64,000 nucleotides of DNA from Pseudomonas sp. MTM4. GTDB lineage: Bacteria; Pseudomonadota; Gammaproteobacteria; Pseudomonadales; Pseudomonadaceae. The DNA is taken from the NCBI RefSeq assembly GCF_019355055.1, contig NZ_CP048411.1, positions 1,240,001 through 1,304,000 on the forward strand. The letters run 5' to 3'. Shown here in pieces: positions 40,240-48,791 of the stretch; the stretch's first letter is position 1; every line of letters begins with the position of its first letter. Below the pieces are notes generated by a model. That model saw nothing but the letters and a program-made list of their open reading frames with translations, searched no databases and was not told the DNA's origin. Both the position numbers and the translations under genes were made by a program.

Positions 40240-42336
40240 ATGAAACGATCATTGACCGCCGGTTTTCTGGCCCTGCTGCTAGGCCTTCAGGCCAACACCG
40301 TCCTGGCCAAGCCAGCCGACGGGCACGACTGGGATTACCTGCAGCCCGACCGTGATCAGGTGATCGCCAGCCTCAACGTGGTCGAACTGCTCAAGCGCCA
40401 TCATTACAACAAACCGCCGCTCAACGACGCCCGCTCGGCAAAGATTTTCGACAGCTACATCGCAATGCTCGATCCGTCGCGCAGTTATTTCACAGCGGGA
40501 GATCTTGCCGAGTTCGAGGGCTGGCGCAATCAATTCGACGACTTCCTCAAGAACGGCAATCTTGAGCCCGGCTTCGCGATCTACAAGGTGCACCTCGAGC
40601 GCTTGCAGAGCCGGCTCGAATACGCGCGGGGCCTTCTGAACGAAGGCGTGGACAGCTTCGATTTCACCCTCGACGAAGAGTTACTAGTCGATCGTGAAAA
40701 TGCCGCCTGGCCCAAAGACGAAAAGGAACTGGACGATCTATGGCGCAAACGCGTCAAGGACGAGGTTCTGCGTTTGAAGATCGCCGGCAAAGAGCCCAAA
40801 GCTATCGAGGAGTTGCTGACCAAACGCTACAAGAATCAACTGGCGCGTCTGGAGCAAACCCGTGGCGAGGATGTATTCCAGACCTATATCAACGCATTTG
40901 CCCAGTCCTATGATCCTCACACTCAGTACCTGTCGCCCGACAATGCAGAAAACTTCGACATCAATATGAGCCTTTCCCTGGAAGGCATCGGTGCCGTGCT
41001 GCAGAGCGACAACGAGCACGTCAAGGTCGTGCGCCTGGTCCCAGCTGGCCCCGCAGAGAAGAGCAAGCAGATTGTCCCTGCCGACAAGATCGTCGGTGTC
41101 GGCCAGGGCGACGAGGAAATGGTCGACGTGATCGGCTGGCGCCTCGACGAAGTGGTCAAACTGATCCGTGGTCCGAAAGGATCGGTCGTTCGCCTCGAAG
41201 TCATCCCGGCGAGCAACGCACCAAACGATCAAAGCAGCAAGATCGTCGCCATCACCCGTGAAGCAGTGAAACTCGAAGAGCAGGCAGCGAAGAAATCAGT
41301 GCTCAATCTCGAGCAGGACGGCCGCAACTATAAGCTCGGAATCATTGAGATCCCCGCGTTCTACCTTGATTTCAAGGCCCTGCGCGCCGGAGACAAGGAC
41401 TACAAGAGCACCACCCGCGACGTGAAGAAGCTGCTGACAGAGCTGAAAAACGAAAACGTGGATGGCGTCGTCATCGATCTGCGCAATAACGGCGGGGGTT
41501 CGCTCCAGGAGGCGACGGAGCTGACTGGCCTGTTCATCGATCAGGGCCCGACGGTGCTGGTACGCAACAGCGATGGCCGTGTCGACGTGCTTGCCGACGA
41601 GCAGCAAGGCGCGTTCTACAAAGGTCCTCTGGCCGTGCTGGTCAATCGGCTGTCAGCGTCGGCATCGGAAATTTTCGCTGGCGCCATGCAGGATTATCAT
41701 CGCGCCCTCATCGTCGGTGGCCAGACCTTCGGCAAGGGCACCGTGCAAACCGTCCAGCCTCTCAATCATGGAGAGCTGAAGCTGACGCTGGCCAAGTTCT
41801 ATCGTGTCTCCGGCCAGAGCACCCAGCATCAGGGCGTGATCCCCGACATTTCTTATCCTGCCGAAGTCGATACCAAGGAAATTGGCGAAAGCGCCCTGCC
41901 TGAAGCGCTGCCGTGGGACAGCATCCGCGCCGCGATCAATCCCGATATCAATCCGTTCAAACCATTCCTCGCAGAACTCAAGGCGCGCCACGAAGCACGC
42001 ACGACCGAGCACCCTGATTTCGTTTTCACCCGTGATCGCCTCGCGCTCACACAGGAGCTCATGCACGAGACGAGTGTCAGTCTCAACGAGGAAAAGCGCC
42101 GGGCGCAGCAGGAAGGCATCGAGAAGCGGCAACTGGCGCTTGAAAATACGCTGCGCAAGGCCAAGGGCGAGGAGCCGCTGGCCAAACTCGAACGGGAAGA
42201 TGAAACGATCCCGGTCATTGAAGAGAAAAAGGTAAAGCCAGAGGACGATGCCTACCTTTCGGAAAGCGGCAGAATTCTGTTGGACTATCTGGGGCTGCAG
42301 GACGCAATGGCTAGAAATACCGCCGTAGAGCGATAG
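40240..42336 (+). CDS. prc: carboxy-terminal processing protease Prc/Tsp
   Basis: A 698-residue periplasmic protease (family S41A). A signal peptide (1-23) is followed by an N-terminal helical domain. The PDZ domain is around residues 235-330 (GIGAVLQSDNEHVKVV), and the protease core has the catalytic serine in LSASASEIFAGA and the lysine in GQTFGKGTVQ. A long C-terminal DUF3340-like tail follows. Prc degrades peptidoglycan hydrolases and damaged periplasmic proteins, and in Pseudomonas it also affects alginate signalling. I chose the ATG at 40240 because it begins the signal peptide. Confidence 0.95.
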   Translation: MKRSLTAGFLALLLGLQANTVLAKPADGHDWDYLQPDRDQVIASLNVVELLKRHHYNKPPLNDARSAKIFDSYIAMLDPSRSYFTAGDLAEFEGWRNQFDDFLKNGNLEPGFAIYKVHLERLQSRLEYARGLLNEGVDSFDFTLDEELLVDRENAAWPKDEKELDDLWRKRVKDEVLRLKIAGKEPKAIEELLTKRYKNQLARLEQTRGEDVFQTYINAFAQSYDPHTQYLSPDNAENFDINMSLSLEGIGAVLQSDNEHVKVVRLVPAGPAEKSKQIVPADKIVGVGQGDEEMVDVIGWRLDEVVKLIRGPKGSVVRLEVIPASNAPNDQSSKIVAITREAVKLEEQAAKKSVLNLEQDGRNYKLGIIEIPAFYLDFKALRAGDKDYKSTTRDVKKLLTELKNENVDGVVIDLRNNGGGSLQEATELTGLFIDQGPTVLVRNSDGRVDVLADEQQGAFYKGPLAVLVNRLSASASEIFAGAMQDYHRALIVGGQTFGKGTVQTVQPLNHGELKLTLAKFYRVSGQSTQHQGVIPDISYPAEVDTKEIGESALPEALPWDSIRAAINPDINPFKPFLAELKARHEARTTEHPDFVFTRDRLALTQELMHETSVSLNEEKRRAQQEGIEKRQLALENTLRKAKGEEPLAKLEREDETIPVIEEKKVKPEDDAYLSESGRILLDYLGLQDAMARNTAVER

Positions 42337-42344
42337 CCACTCAA

Positions 42345-42364
42345 GATGTCATTAAAATGACATC
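42345..42364. repeat. perfect inverted repeat downstream of prc
   Basis: GATGTCAT at 42345-42352 and ATGACATC at 42357-42364 form a perfect 8-bp inverted repeat with the loop TAAA. It is not followed by a T-run, so it looks more like a protein-binding site than a terminator. It lies 8 bp after the prc stop and 70 bp before the EAL gene. Confidence 0.4.
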
Positions 42365-42380
42365 ATCGAGTAGTGAAATA

Positions 42381-42412
42381 CGAAGGGTCGCCACTGTGCG
42401 GCCCTTCGCATT
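42381..42412 (+). terminator. rho-independent terminator of prc
   Basis: An outer stem (42381-42387 with 42402-42408) is extended by an inner CGC/GCG pairing and followed by CATTTCT. It lies between prc and the EAL-CBS-GGDEF gene. Confidence 0.65.
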
Positions 42413-42435
42413 TCTATGGCCAACACGAGATCACC

Positions 42436-44232
42436 ATGACCGTCACCGAGCAGTTGAGCACGCTGGATAACATCCTTGCTCACGGCGACATCACCAGCCT
42501 TTTCCAGCCTATCGTTTCACTTTCCGAACGGCATATTCTCGGTTACGAAGCGTTGACTCGCGGCCCATCCAACACCGCTCTGCACTCCCCCATCAATCTG
42601 CTCGCGGCCGCACGACATGCCGGTCGGCTCAACGAACTCGAAATGACCTGCCGGGAAAATGCTTGCCGCCGCTATAGCCAGCAGAATCTACGAGGCAAGC
42701 TGTTTCTCAACGTATCGCCGGAAACACTGCTGGAGGCGGCCCACAAACCGGGCCGAACCCTGGAGCTGCTACAGAAATACCGCATCCCGGCGGACAGGGT
42801 CGTGATCGAGCTTACGGAGCAGACCCCCACGGACGACTTCGAACTGCTCGATGCCGCACTGCATCACTACCGTGACATGGGTTTCTCGATCGCTCTCGAT
42901 GATCTCGGCGCCGGCTATTCTGGGCTGCGCATGTGGTCGGAGCTGCGCCCCGATTACGTCAAGATCGACCGTTATTTTATCGATGGCATTCACCGGGACG
43001 CCGTCAAACGCGAGTTTGTCGAATCCATCATGAAAATCGCCAGAGCCTCACGCGCCCAGGTGATCGCCGAAGGCATCGAGCTAAGCGAGGAGCTCCGGAT
43101 ACTTTCGGACATGGGGGTCGATCTGGTTCAGGGGTACTTGTTGGGCCGACCGGAAGAGATACCGGCTATCGATGCAGCGGTGCTGCTGCCAAATATAGGG
43201 GATCGTGATGATACGCTGGACGAGAACCAGCCGGACCTGTCTCCACTGGTACTGAAACAAGCCGCGGTTACCATCTCCTGCCCGATAGGGGACGTGCTGG
43301 AACTGTTCCGCCTGCAAGCGAATCTGAATTCGGTCGCGGTCCTCGACGCGATGGACACGCCAGTAGGTGTCGTGCATCGAAGCCTGCTCTCTGACGCCTT
43401 GCTCAAGCCCTTTGCAACCGACCTGCTGGCGCGCAAACCCATCAGTAGATTGATGAGCGATGACTTTCTCGCCGTAGAGCTTGGCCAGTCCCTGCAACAG
43501 GTCAGCCGGCTGTTGACCTGCCGAGCACGACAGCGCATCGACGAAGATTTCGTCATCACCCTCAACGGTCGCTATCACGGCCTTGGCAGGGTCATCGATG
43601 TGCTGAGGCTGATCACCGAGATGAAGGTTCAGCAGGCACGCCATGCCAACCCGCTGACGCTGCTACCCGGTAATGTACCGATTCAGCAATGCCTGACGCG
43701 ACTGCTGCGGCAACATCGAGAGGCGGTGATCTGCTACGTCGATATCGATCATTTCAAACCCTTCAACGACCTGTACGGGTACGCCAAGGGTGACGAGGTC
43801 TTGCTATGTCTTGCTCACTGCCTGGATGAACAGATCGATTCGAGTCGTGACTTCGTGGGTCACATCGGTGGGGATGACTTCATGTTGGTGATGAGGTCCG
43901 AAGACTGGTCAGCGAGGATCAGCCGGCTATTCGACACATTCGAGCGACGCTGCCGATCCTTCTACCGCGACGACCATCTGGCCGAGGGTTGCTTCATTGC
44001 CGAAGGGCGGCAAGGCGGCCAGCAACGCTATCCCCTGCTCTCTCTTTCGATCGGCGCGGTCCTTCTCAAGTCCGGGCCAACCCCCGAAATCGACGCCGCA
44101 TCCCTCGCCGTCCTGGCCTCCGAAGCCAAGCGTCAGGCCAAGCAGGTAGCGGGTTACAGCCTGTGCACGATCGATACGGAACGGCGGCCGTTAGGCGATC
44201 AAAGGCCGTGTTTGGCGGCGCTGGCTCTGTAA
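42436..44232 (+). CDS. EAL-CBS-GGDEF domain c-di-GMP protein
   Basis: A 598-residue cytoplasmic protein with an N-terminal EAL phosphodiesterase domain, a central CBS pair (about 285-405) and a C-terminal GGDEF domain. The EAL domain keeps all expected catalytic residues: EALTR, NVSP, ELTE, DDLGAG, VKIDR, AEGIE and the QGYLLGRP glutamine. The cyclase motif reads GGDDF rather than GGDEF, so synthesis may be weak. It is probably mainly a phosphodiesterase with nucleotide sensing through CBS. The ATG at 42436 follows a weak GAGATCACC site. Its last 34 bp overlap the convergent Sel1 gene. Confidence 0.92.
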   Translation: MTVTEQLSTLDNILAHGDITSLFQPIVSLSERHILGYEALTRGPSNTALHSPINLLAAARHAGRLNELEMTCRENACRRYSQQNLRGKLFLNVSPETLLEAAHKPGRTLELLQKYRIPADRVVIELTEQTPTDDFELLDAALHHYRDMGFSIALDDLGAGYSGLRMWSELRPDYVKIDRYFIDGIHRDAVKREFVESIMKIARASRAQVIAEGIELSEELRILSDMGVDLVQGYLLGRPEEIPAIDAAVLLPNIGDRDDTLDENQPDLSPLVLKQAAVTISCPIGDVLELFRLQANLNSVAVLDAMDTPVGVVHRSLLSDALLKPFATDLLARKPISRLMSDDFLAVELGQSLQQVSRLLTCRARQRIDEDFVITLNGRYHGLGRVIDVLRLITEMKVQQARHANPLTLLPGNVPIQQCLTRLLRQHREAVICYVDIDHFKPFNDLYGYAKGDEVLLCLAHCLDEQIDSSRDFVGHIGGDDFMLVMRSEDWSARISRLFDTFERRCRSFYRDDHLAEGCFIAEGRQGGQQRYPLLSLSIGAVLLKSGPTPEIDAASLAVLASEAKRQAKQVAGYSLCTIDTERRPLGDQRPCLAALAL

Positions 44233-44666
44233 CGTTCAGCCTCTTGCCGATCAGGCGCCAATCCATGTCCGCCCGCCTTGTACAACTGAGCCAGACGGGT
44301 CGTGGCTAATGGATGGCCGGCTTCGACGGCGAGCTTCCACCAATGCGCCGCCTGGGCTCCGTCCGGGCCGTGTTCGGCATCCTCACTGAGGGCAATCACG
44401 CCCATCTGGTAAGCAGCCTTGGCATCGCCTCCTTCGGCGGCCAGGCGCAACAAACGTATACCTTCCCGTCTTGCACCATAACCCTGCCCTCTGAAAAGCA
44501 GGATGTGCCCGTAAAAGCTCTGTGCTTTCGGATCACCTATCGCGGCCATACGCGAAAACTGACCCTCCATCCAGCGCCACAACTCAGGCTGCTCGACAGC
44601 CCACCGCATGCTCAACAGTTTGCGTGCGATGAAATAACCGGCGCGCGCCCGAACCTTGTGCAGCAT
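44199..44666 (-). CDS. Sel1/tetratricopeptide-like repeat protein
   Basis: A 155-residue helical-repeat protein. Repeats of the Sel1 type are visible at GIRLLRLAAEGGDAKAAYQMG and AAHWWKLAVEAGHPLATTRLAQLYKAG. There is no signal peptide. Such proteins act as adaptor scaffolds; the partner is unknown. Its start codon directly abuts the TAA of the upstream gene (44667), so the two are coupled. Confidence 0.82.
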   Translation of the reverse strand: MLHKVRARAGYFIARKLLSMRWAVEQPELWRWMEGQFSRMAAIGDPKAQSFYGHILLFRGQGYGARREGIRLLRLAAEGGDAKAAYQMGVIALSEDAEHGPDGAQAAHWWKLAVEAGHPLATTRLAQLYKAGGHGLAPDRQEAERYRASAAKHGL

Positions 44667-45062
44667 TTATGGCGCCTCCGGATAGTCGAATTCGAACACG
44701 CGCGCGACTTCGCCCGCATGCCAGGAAGCAGCAGCTGCGCCATCGGTAGGACCTGCAAACCGCCCAAGACGAGCGGCGCATTCGAAGAAACCCGTTCTGG
44801 GCAAACGGCTGGCACCTTGGCTGATCACCAGTGCGCTGCGCAACGGTCGGCCAGCGCGTGCGTCCAGTGTCGCCAAGTACTCCAACGCAGCCGTCAATGT
44901 CTGCATCGCAGGCGTGGGTAACTGGAGGCGCTCGACCAACGCACGATAAGTCACCAGATGACGCTGCCGTCGAGCGGCGGTCAACTCATCCAGCAACGCC
45001 TGCCAGTGCGGGCGGCTGATGCGAATCGACGGCGCGGCGTCTTTCAAGCTTCCGGCTCCCAT
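44667..45062 (-). CDS. hypothetical protein
   Basis: A 131-residue protein of unknown function. The pattern HLVTYRALVERLQLP, RPLRSALVISQG, then RTGFFECAARLGR resembles a small winged-helix-like module that I have seen in uncharacterised bacterial proteins, but I cannot name a family. It overlaps the XRE regulator gene by 19 bp and abuts the Sel1 gene, so the three form an operon. This genetic linkage to a regulator is the only hint about its role. Confidence 0.7.
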   Translation of the reverse strand: MGAGSLKDAAPSIRISRPHWQALLDELTAARRQRHLVTYRALVERLQLPTPAMQTLTAALEYLATLDARAGRPLRSALVISQGASRLPRTGFFECAARLGRFAGPTDGAAAASWHAGEVARVFEFDYPEAP

Positions 45063-45364
45063 CCTTCGATCTCCATCGCACGGGCCAGGGAGCGGCGTAT
45101 GGGGTCACCGGGGTCACGCTCGCCGCTTTCGATAAGGCCAAGATAAACGGGGCTGATGCCTACGGAACGCGCCAGCGTCTCCTGACTCATGCCCTTGGCT
45201 TCGCGCATCGCCGACAATTCGCTGAATTTCGGTAAAGCAATCGGAGCCTCGGCGTACGCCTGGGCAGTGCGCCCATTACGTTCACTCAGCAGCGCCTGAT
45301 ATTCATCCCAAGGCAGCACGGCGTACTCTGGCACACCGTCACGCATGATGACCTGAACACTCAT
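45044..45364 (-). CDS. XRE family transcriptional regulator with Phd/YefM-like N-terminus
   Basis: A 106-residue protein. The C-terminal half is an XRE helix-turn-helix (SELSAMREAKGMSQETLARS, VSPVYLGLIESGERDP-like). The N-terminal half (QVIMRDGVPEYAVLPWDEYQALL) resembles the beta-hairpin of Phd/YefM antitoxins. This domain pairing is seen in antitoxin-like regulators. It overlaps the next gene by 19 bp, but that neighbour does not look like a known toxin. It may autoregulate the three-gene operon. Confidence 0.85.
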   Translation of the reverse strand: MSVQVIMRDGVPEYAVLPWDEYQALLSERNGRTAQAYAEAPIALPKFSELSAMREAKGMSQETLARSVGISPVYLGLIESGERDPGDPIRRSLARAMEIEGWEPEA

Positions 45365-45485
45365 CCGCTACCCCGCTCGTTTGTCCGTGAATGAAAGCGG
45401 ATCTTAACAGCCTGAGAACGGTTTTTTAGCCTACGGGCACGCACTAAAGAGTGAAAGCGTGGCCGTCCATAACAGCACCAAAGGA

Positions 45486-45974
45486 TTAATCCCTTGATGT
45501 ATCGTCTCGGAATCTGGCGCTACGCGCATGGCTAACGGCGCCCGCCATCGGCTCATCTACCGAAGGGGGACGATCAATGTCAGCCTGCACATCAACTGGC
45601 TGGCTGTCTCTCCAATCGCGGAATGCCTGCAGCTCGCCGGACCATTTGCGCATGACCCATCCCAGCACCGCGAGATCGTCGATGAAGCCAAGCCCGGGGA
45701 TCCAGTCCGGTATGGCATCCATCGGTGAGAGGAAGTACAGCAGCCCAGCCACTGCGGCGATCAGCGCGGGCCTGCTGATGGCTCTGTACTCGCCCCGCCA
45801 CCAGGCCACACATAACGCCTGCAGCAAGCCCAGATCGTCACGCAGACCTTTTATAAGCCCGCCACGTGCCGAACGCTTGCGAGCGACGGCAAGCAGCACC
45901 ATGGGTAACCGCCCGCGGGCGAGTACGCGTTGCGCTATGGGCAAATAGCGGAAGAATTTCCAAGGGAGCTTCAT
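45486..45974 (-). CDS. DUF1232 (YkvA) family membrane protein
   Basis: A 162-residue protein with the DUF1232 core ALIAAVAGLLYFLSPMDAIPDWIPGLGFIDDLAVL, which forms a membrane hairpin. The N-terminus is basic and the C-terminal tail is hydrophilic. The function of the family is unknown. I use the ATG at 45974 (MKLPWKFFRY), which is preceded by AGGAGG; a longer frame from 46016 adds residues without homology. A palindromic DnaA-box pair lies 43 bp upstream of the start. Confidence 0.85.
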   Translation of the reverse strand: MKLPWKFFRYLPIAQRVLARGRLPMVLLAVARKRSARGGLIKGLRDDLGLLQALCVAWWRGEYRAISRPALIAAVAGLLYFLSPMDAIPDWIPGLGFIDDLAVLGWVMRKWSGELQAFRDWRDSQPVDVQADIDRPPSVDEPMAGAVSHARSARFRDDTSRD

Positions 45975-46016
45975 TGAATACCTCCTGCAAAGCCGCGCCA
46001 TAGAAGCATTCGACAA

Positions 46017-46219
46017 TTATCCACAATTCCTGTGGATAACCTTGTGAACAGTTCTTGGATGACTTCCCCAAACGCCCGTCTGACGCGGCCTTCAAACAGA
46101 TCGATGGGTTTTTGTTCAGCGAACATAAATCCTTAAAAATCAGTGACTTAAGAATGTCCAGAAATTTATTGAGCGGTGACGGTGAAGCCGGTGAGTTACG
46201 TTTCCAGGAATGTGCATAA
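46017..46219. promoter_or_regulatory. cluster of DnaA-box sequences in an AT-rich intergenic region
   Basis: The 457-bp gap between the DUF1232 gene and hsp20 holds no credible gene. At 46017-46025 is TTATCCACA and at 46031-46039 its exact complement TGTGGATAA, two consensus DnaA boxes facing each other across five bases. A third box, TGTGCATAA (46211-46219), fits the relaxed TTATNCACA consensus. Between them, at about 46125-46175, is an AT-rich stretch. The rest of the gap holds the hsp20 terminator. This could be an origin-like, DnaA-titrating or DnaA-repressed site; the chromosome origin itself is expected next to dnaA, not here. Confidence 0.5.
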
Positions 46220-46370
46220 CCGTAACATGTCAACGCTTTTTTAAGGCAATTTCGGCTTCTCAGGAGTAGACAAACTCGCCTGATCGTTCTAACAGAGACA
46301 GCCCAGCGCTCCTCTATGTTCAAGCCGAGCAGCTGTCTTTCCGGATTGAATCAAGCGCGCCACGAACGAA

Positions 46371-46393
46371 AACCCCGCCGGAGCGGCGGGGTT
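46371..46393 (-). terminator. rho-independent terminator of hsp20
   Basis: A 10-bp perfect stem (46371-46380 with 46384-46393) with a 3-base loop. On the minus strand it is followed by TTCGTTCG. It lies 39 bp after the hsp20 stop. Confidence 0.85.
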
Positions 46394-46432
46394 CTCTATC
46401 AGTCAACGAGGGGCAATGCGACCCTGTGCGGG

Positions 46433-46879
46433 TTACGCCTCATTCAGAGCCAGGCGCTCACCGTTAATTGGAATGCGCTTGGGCTTGGCTTCTTCAGGGA
46501 CGACGCGCTCGAGCTGGATGCTAAGCAGGCCGCTGTTGAGTGCTGCGCCTTTGACCTCTATATGATCGGCGAGACGGAACGAGAGCTTGAACGCACGCTG
46601 GGCAATTCCCTGGTGCAGATAGGTGACGCTCTCGCCACTGCTCTCTCGTTTGCCGCCGCTGATGGTCAGCACGCCACGCTCGACCTGCAGGTCCAGATCG
46701 GACTCCTGGAAACCGGCGGCTGCTACGATGATGCGGTACTGGTCATCGCCGTGCTTTTCCACGTTATACGGTGGAAACGAGCTGCCCGCGTCGTTGCGCA
46801 GGGCCGACTCGAACAGATCATTGAAACGATCGAAGCCAATGGATTGGCGGAAAAGCGGAGCCATGGAAAAACTAGTCAT
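46433..46879 (-). CDS. ibpA: Hsp20/alpha-crystallin small heat shock protein (IbpA-like)
   Basis: A 148-residue holdase chaperone. The alpha-crystallin domain spans about residues 38-128: PPYNVEKHGDDQYRIIVAAAGF at its start and the conserved A-F-x-L core in QRAFKLSFRLADHIEVKGA. The C-terminal I-x-I anchor is KRIPING. It binds unfolded proteins on heat stress for later rescue by DnaK/ClpB. Upstream is a sigma-32 promoter and a ROSE-type leader, so expression is controlled both transcriptionally and by RNA melting. It is divergent from an SDR gene. Confidence 0.93.
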   Translation of the reverse strand: MTSFSMAPLFRQSIGFDRFNDLFESALRNDAGSSFPPYNVEKHGDDQYRIIVAAAGFQESDLDLQVERGVLTISGGKRESSGESVTYLHQGIAQRAFKLSFRLADHIEVKGAALNSGLLSIQLERVVPEEAKPKRIPINGERLALNEA

Positions 46880-46940
46880 TTGTATCTCCCGATATTCAGC
46901 GAGTGGTTACTACAGGACCCGAATTCGGCATCCTGTGTAG
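46880..46940 (-). ncRNA. ROSE-type RNA thermometer leader of ibpA
   Basis: In the minus-strand transcript the ribosome site GGGAG (46886-46890) can pair within an 18-base hairpin (46886-46903) with CUC-G-C. The strand opposite the ribosome site contains UCGCU (46898-46902), which fits the ROSE consensus U(U/C)GCU and leaves a G-G mismatch opposite the SD. A second hairpin lies upstream (46910-46917 with 46931-46940). This is what is known of ibpA leaders in Pseudomonas and rhizobia. Confidence 0.65.
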
Positions 46941-46943
46941 CCC

Positions 46944-46972
46944 TAAATAGGAACTGCCCCACCCATTTCAAG
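46944..46972 (-). promoter_or_regulatory. sigma-32 (RpoH) heat shock promoter of ibpA
   Basis: On the minus strand, CTTGAAA (complement of 46966-46972) and CCTATTTA (complement of 46944-46951) are separated by 14 bases. This matches the RpoH consensus CTTGAA-N13-15-CCCCATNT apart from changes in the -10 region. Confidence 0.75.
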
Positions 46973-46991
46973 ACCATTCGTCGGAGTTTTC

Positions 46992-47738
46992 ATGTCCAGA
47001 GTCATGCTGATTACAGGCAGCAGCCGAGGCATCGGTGCGGCCACCGCCAGGCTCGCCGCGGCCGAAGGCTACGCGCTGTGCCTCAACTTTCATCAGCGTC
47101 AAGATATCGCGCAGCAGTTACTCGAGGAGCTTCGAGGTGCCGGCGCTCACGCCATCGCGGTAAGAGCCGATATCGCAGACGAGGCACAGGTCGCCAGACT
47201 GTTCGCCACGATCGACAAGGAATTCGGCAGGCTCGACGTGCTGGTCAATAACGCCGGCATGCTGGAGCGGCAGATGCGCCTGGACGAGATGGATGCGGCG
47301 CGGCTGGTGCGAGTGTTCGCAACCAATGTGACCGGCAGTTTCCTTTGCGCGCGTGAGGCGGTGAAACGCATGTCTACCCGCTATGGCGGCGACGGCGGCG
47401 CCATCGTCAATGTCTCTTCGATTGCCGCAAAGCTCGGCGCACCTAACGAATACATCGATTACGCGGCCGCCAAGGGCGCGATCGACAGTATGACGCTTGG
47501 CCTGGCGAAAGAAGTTGCCGCAGAAGGCATTCGGGTTAACGCGGTGCGGCCAGGCGTGATTCGTACCGAGATTCATGCCAGCGGTGGTGAGCCGGGACGC
47601 GTTGAGCGCGTTAAGGCCAGCGTGCCTATGGGACGCGGAGGTGACGCTGAGGAAGTAGCTGAGGCGATTCTATGGCTGGCCAGTGAAAAAGCCAGCTATA
47701 CCAGTGGCGCCCTATTGGACGTCAGCGGCGGACGCTAG
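46992..47738 (+). CDS. SDR family oxidoreductase (FabG-like)
   Basis: A 248-residue classical short-chain dehydrogenase. The cofactor motif TGSSRGIG is at residues 9-16, NNAG is present, and the catalytic serine, tyrosine and lysine are in [23 protein letters not shown]. The C-terminus [14 protein letters not shown] is typical of FabG-like enzymes. The substrate is unknown. It starts 112 bp from ibpA on the opposite strand and may share its control region. Its 3' end overlaps convergent dusC by 4 bp. Confidence 0.9.
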   Translation: MSRVMLITGSSRGIGAATARLAAAEGYALCLNFHQRQDIAQQLLEELRGAGAHAIAVRADIADEAQVARLFATIDKEFGRLDVLVNNAGMLERQMRLDEMDAARLVRVFATNVTGSFLCAREAVKRMSTRYGGDGGAIVNVSSIAAKLGAPNEYIDYAAAKGAIDSMTLGLAKEVAAEGIRVNAVRPGVIRTEIHASGGEPGRVERVKASVPMGRGGDAEEVAEAILWLASEKASYTSGALLDVSGGR

Positions 47739-48709
47739 ACGACCGCCTCGAACTCCGATGCCTTGTCGGCGATGCACAACAAGGCATCGAGTCGCTCACA
47801 ATCGTCGACCCGTCGAAGCTGGGCAAACAGCGCAACGGCTTGCGGGTAAGTTCGGGTCAGCATGGAAAGCCATTGCTTGAGACGCCCGGGTGCGTAGCGC
47901 GGAGATATCTTGCGACGCGCCTGCAACCAGAAGTCAGCGAGCAGCGGCTGCAGATCTTCCCAGCTCATCGGCTCAATCTCCGCGCCATGCTTTGCAGCAT
48001 TGATCTGGCGCGCCAGGTCAGGCCGACAGACCAGCCCACGCCCAAGCATGATGTCTTCGACGCCGCTGATTTCGCGGCAACGGCGCCAGTCGTCCAGCGA
48101 CCAGATATCGCCATTGGCGAACACAGGGATATTCACCACATCCTGAACCCTGGCGACCCATTCCCAATGCGCAGGCGGCTTGTAACCCTGCAACTTGGTC
48201 CGGGCATGCACGACCAGTTGCTCCGCACCACCATCCACCAGGGCTCTGGCGCAATCGAGCGCGCCGTCCGGACTGTCGAAGCCCAGCCGCATCTTGGCCG
48301 TGACCGGGACATGCGCAGGCACAGCCTTGCGTACCTCGCGCAGTATCGAATGAAGCAGCTCGGGCTCTTTGAGCAGAACAGCGCCGCCACGAGACTTGTT
48401 TACCGTTTTAGCCGGGCAGCCGAAGTTGAGATCGATGGCAGGCGCACCGAGGGTACAGGCAAAGGCCGCATTGTCGGCCAGGCAAGACGGATCCGAGCCT
48501 AGCAATTGCACACGTAACTGAGTGCCGGCGCGAGTCCGGGCGCCGTTATCGAGCTCGGGTGCAAGCTTGCGGAAGCTTGACGGCGGCAACAGGCGATCCG
48601 ATATTCGAATGAACTCGGTCACGCACCAATCGATACCGCCGACACCCGTCAGCACATCGCGAAGAATCTCATCGACCAGCCCTTCCATGGGGGCCAAGGC
48701 AATTTGCAT
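47735..48709 (-). CDS. dusC: tRNA-dihydrouridine(16) synthase DusC
   Basis: A 324-residue FMN-dependent enzyme that reduces uridine to dihydrouridine in the D-loop of tRNA. The N-terminal APMEGLVD, the catalytic cysteine in [16 protein letters not shown], and [18 protein letters not shown] (DusC-type) are all visible. The DusC subgroup modifies U16. It is a single gene with a short 3' overlap with the SDR gene. Confidence 0.94.
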   Translation of the reverse strand: MQIALAPMEGLVDEILRDVLTGVGGIDWCVTEFIRISDRLLPPSSFRKLAPELDNGARTRAGTQLRVQLLGSDPSCLADNAAFACTLGAPAIDLNFGCPAKTVNKSRGGAVLLKEPELLHSILREVRKAVPAHVPVTAKMRLGFDSPDGALDCARALVDGGAEQLVVHARTKLQGYKPPAHWEWVARVQDVVNIPVFANGDIWSLDDWRRCREISGVEDIMLGRGLVCRPDLARQINAAKHGAEIEPMSWEDLQPLLADFWLQARRKISPRYAPGRLKQWLSMLTRTYPQAVALFAQLRRVDDCERLDALLCIADKASEFEAVV

Positions 48710-48791
48710 CAGAAACAGCCCAATCGAAAAAGGAGCGCATTGTACGTAGCCCGACAGCGCTTAGAAACGCCCGGGGCGCGCCGCCTGGCGA

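Noticed and set aside
44667..45364. Classical toxin-antitoxin module
   Set aside because: The regulator is antitoxin-like, but the neighbouring protein shows no HigB, RelE, HipA or Fic features, so I list it only as a finding.
45838..46323. 161-residue open frame on the minus strand extending upstream of the DUF1232 gene
   Set aside because: It is in a different frame from the DUF1232 gene and runs through the AT-rich DnaA-box region; translation has no family features.
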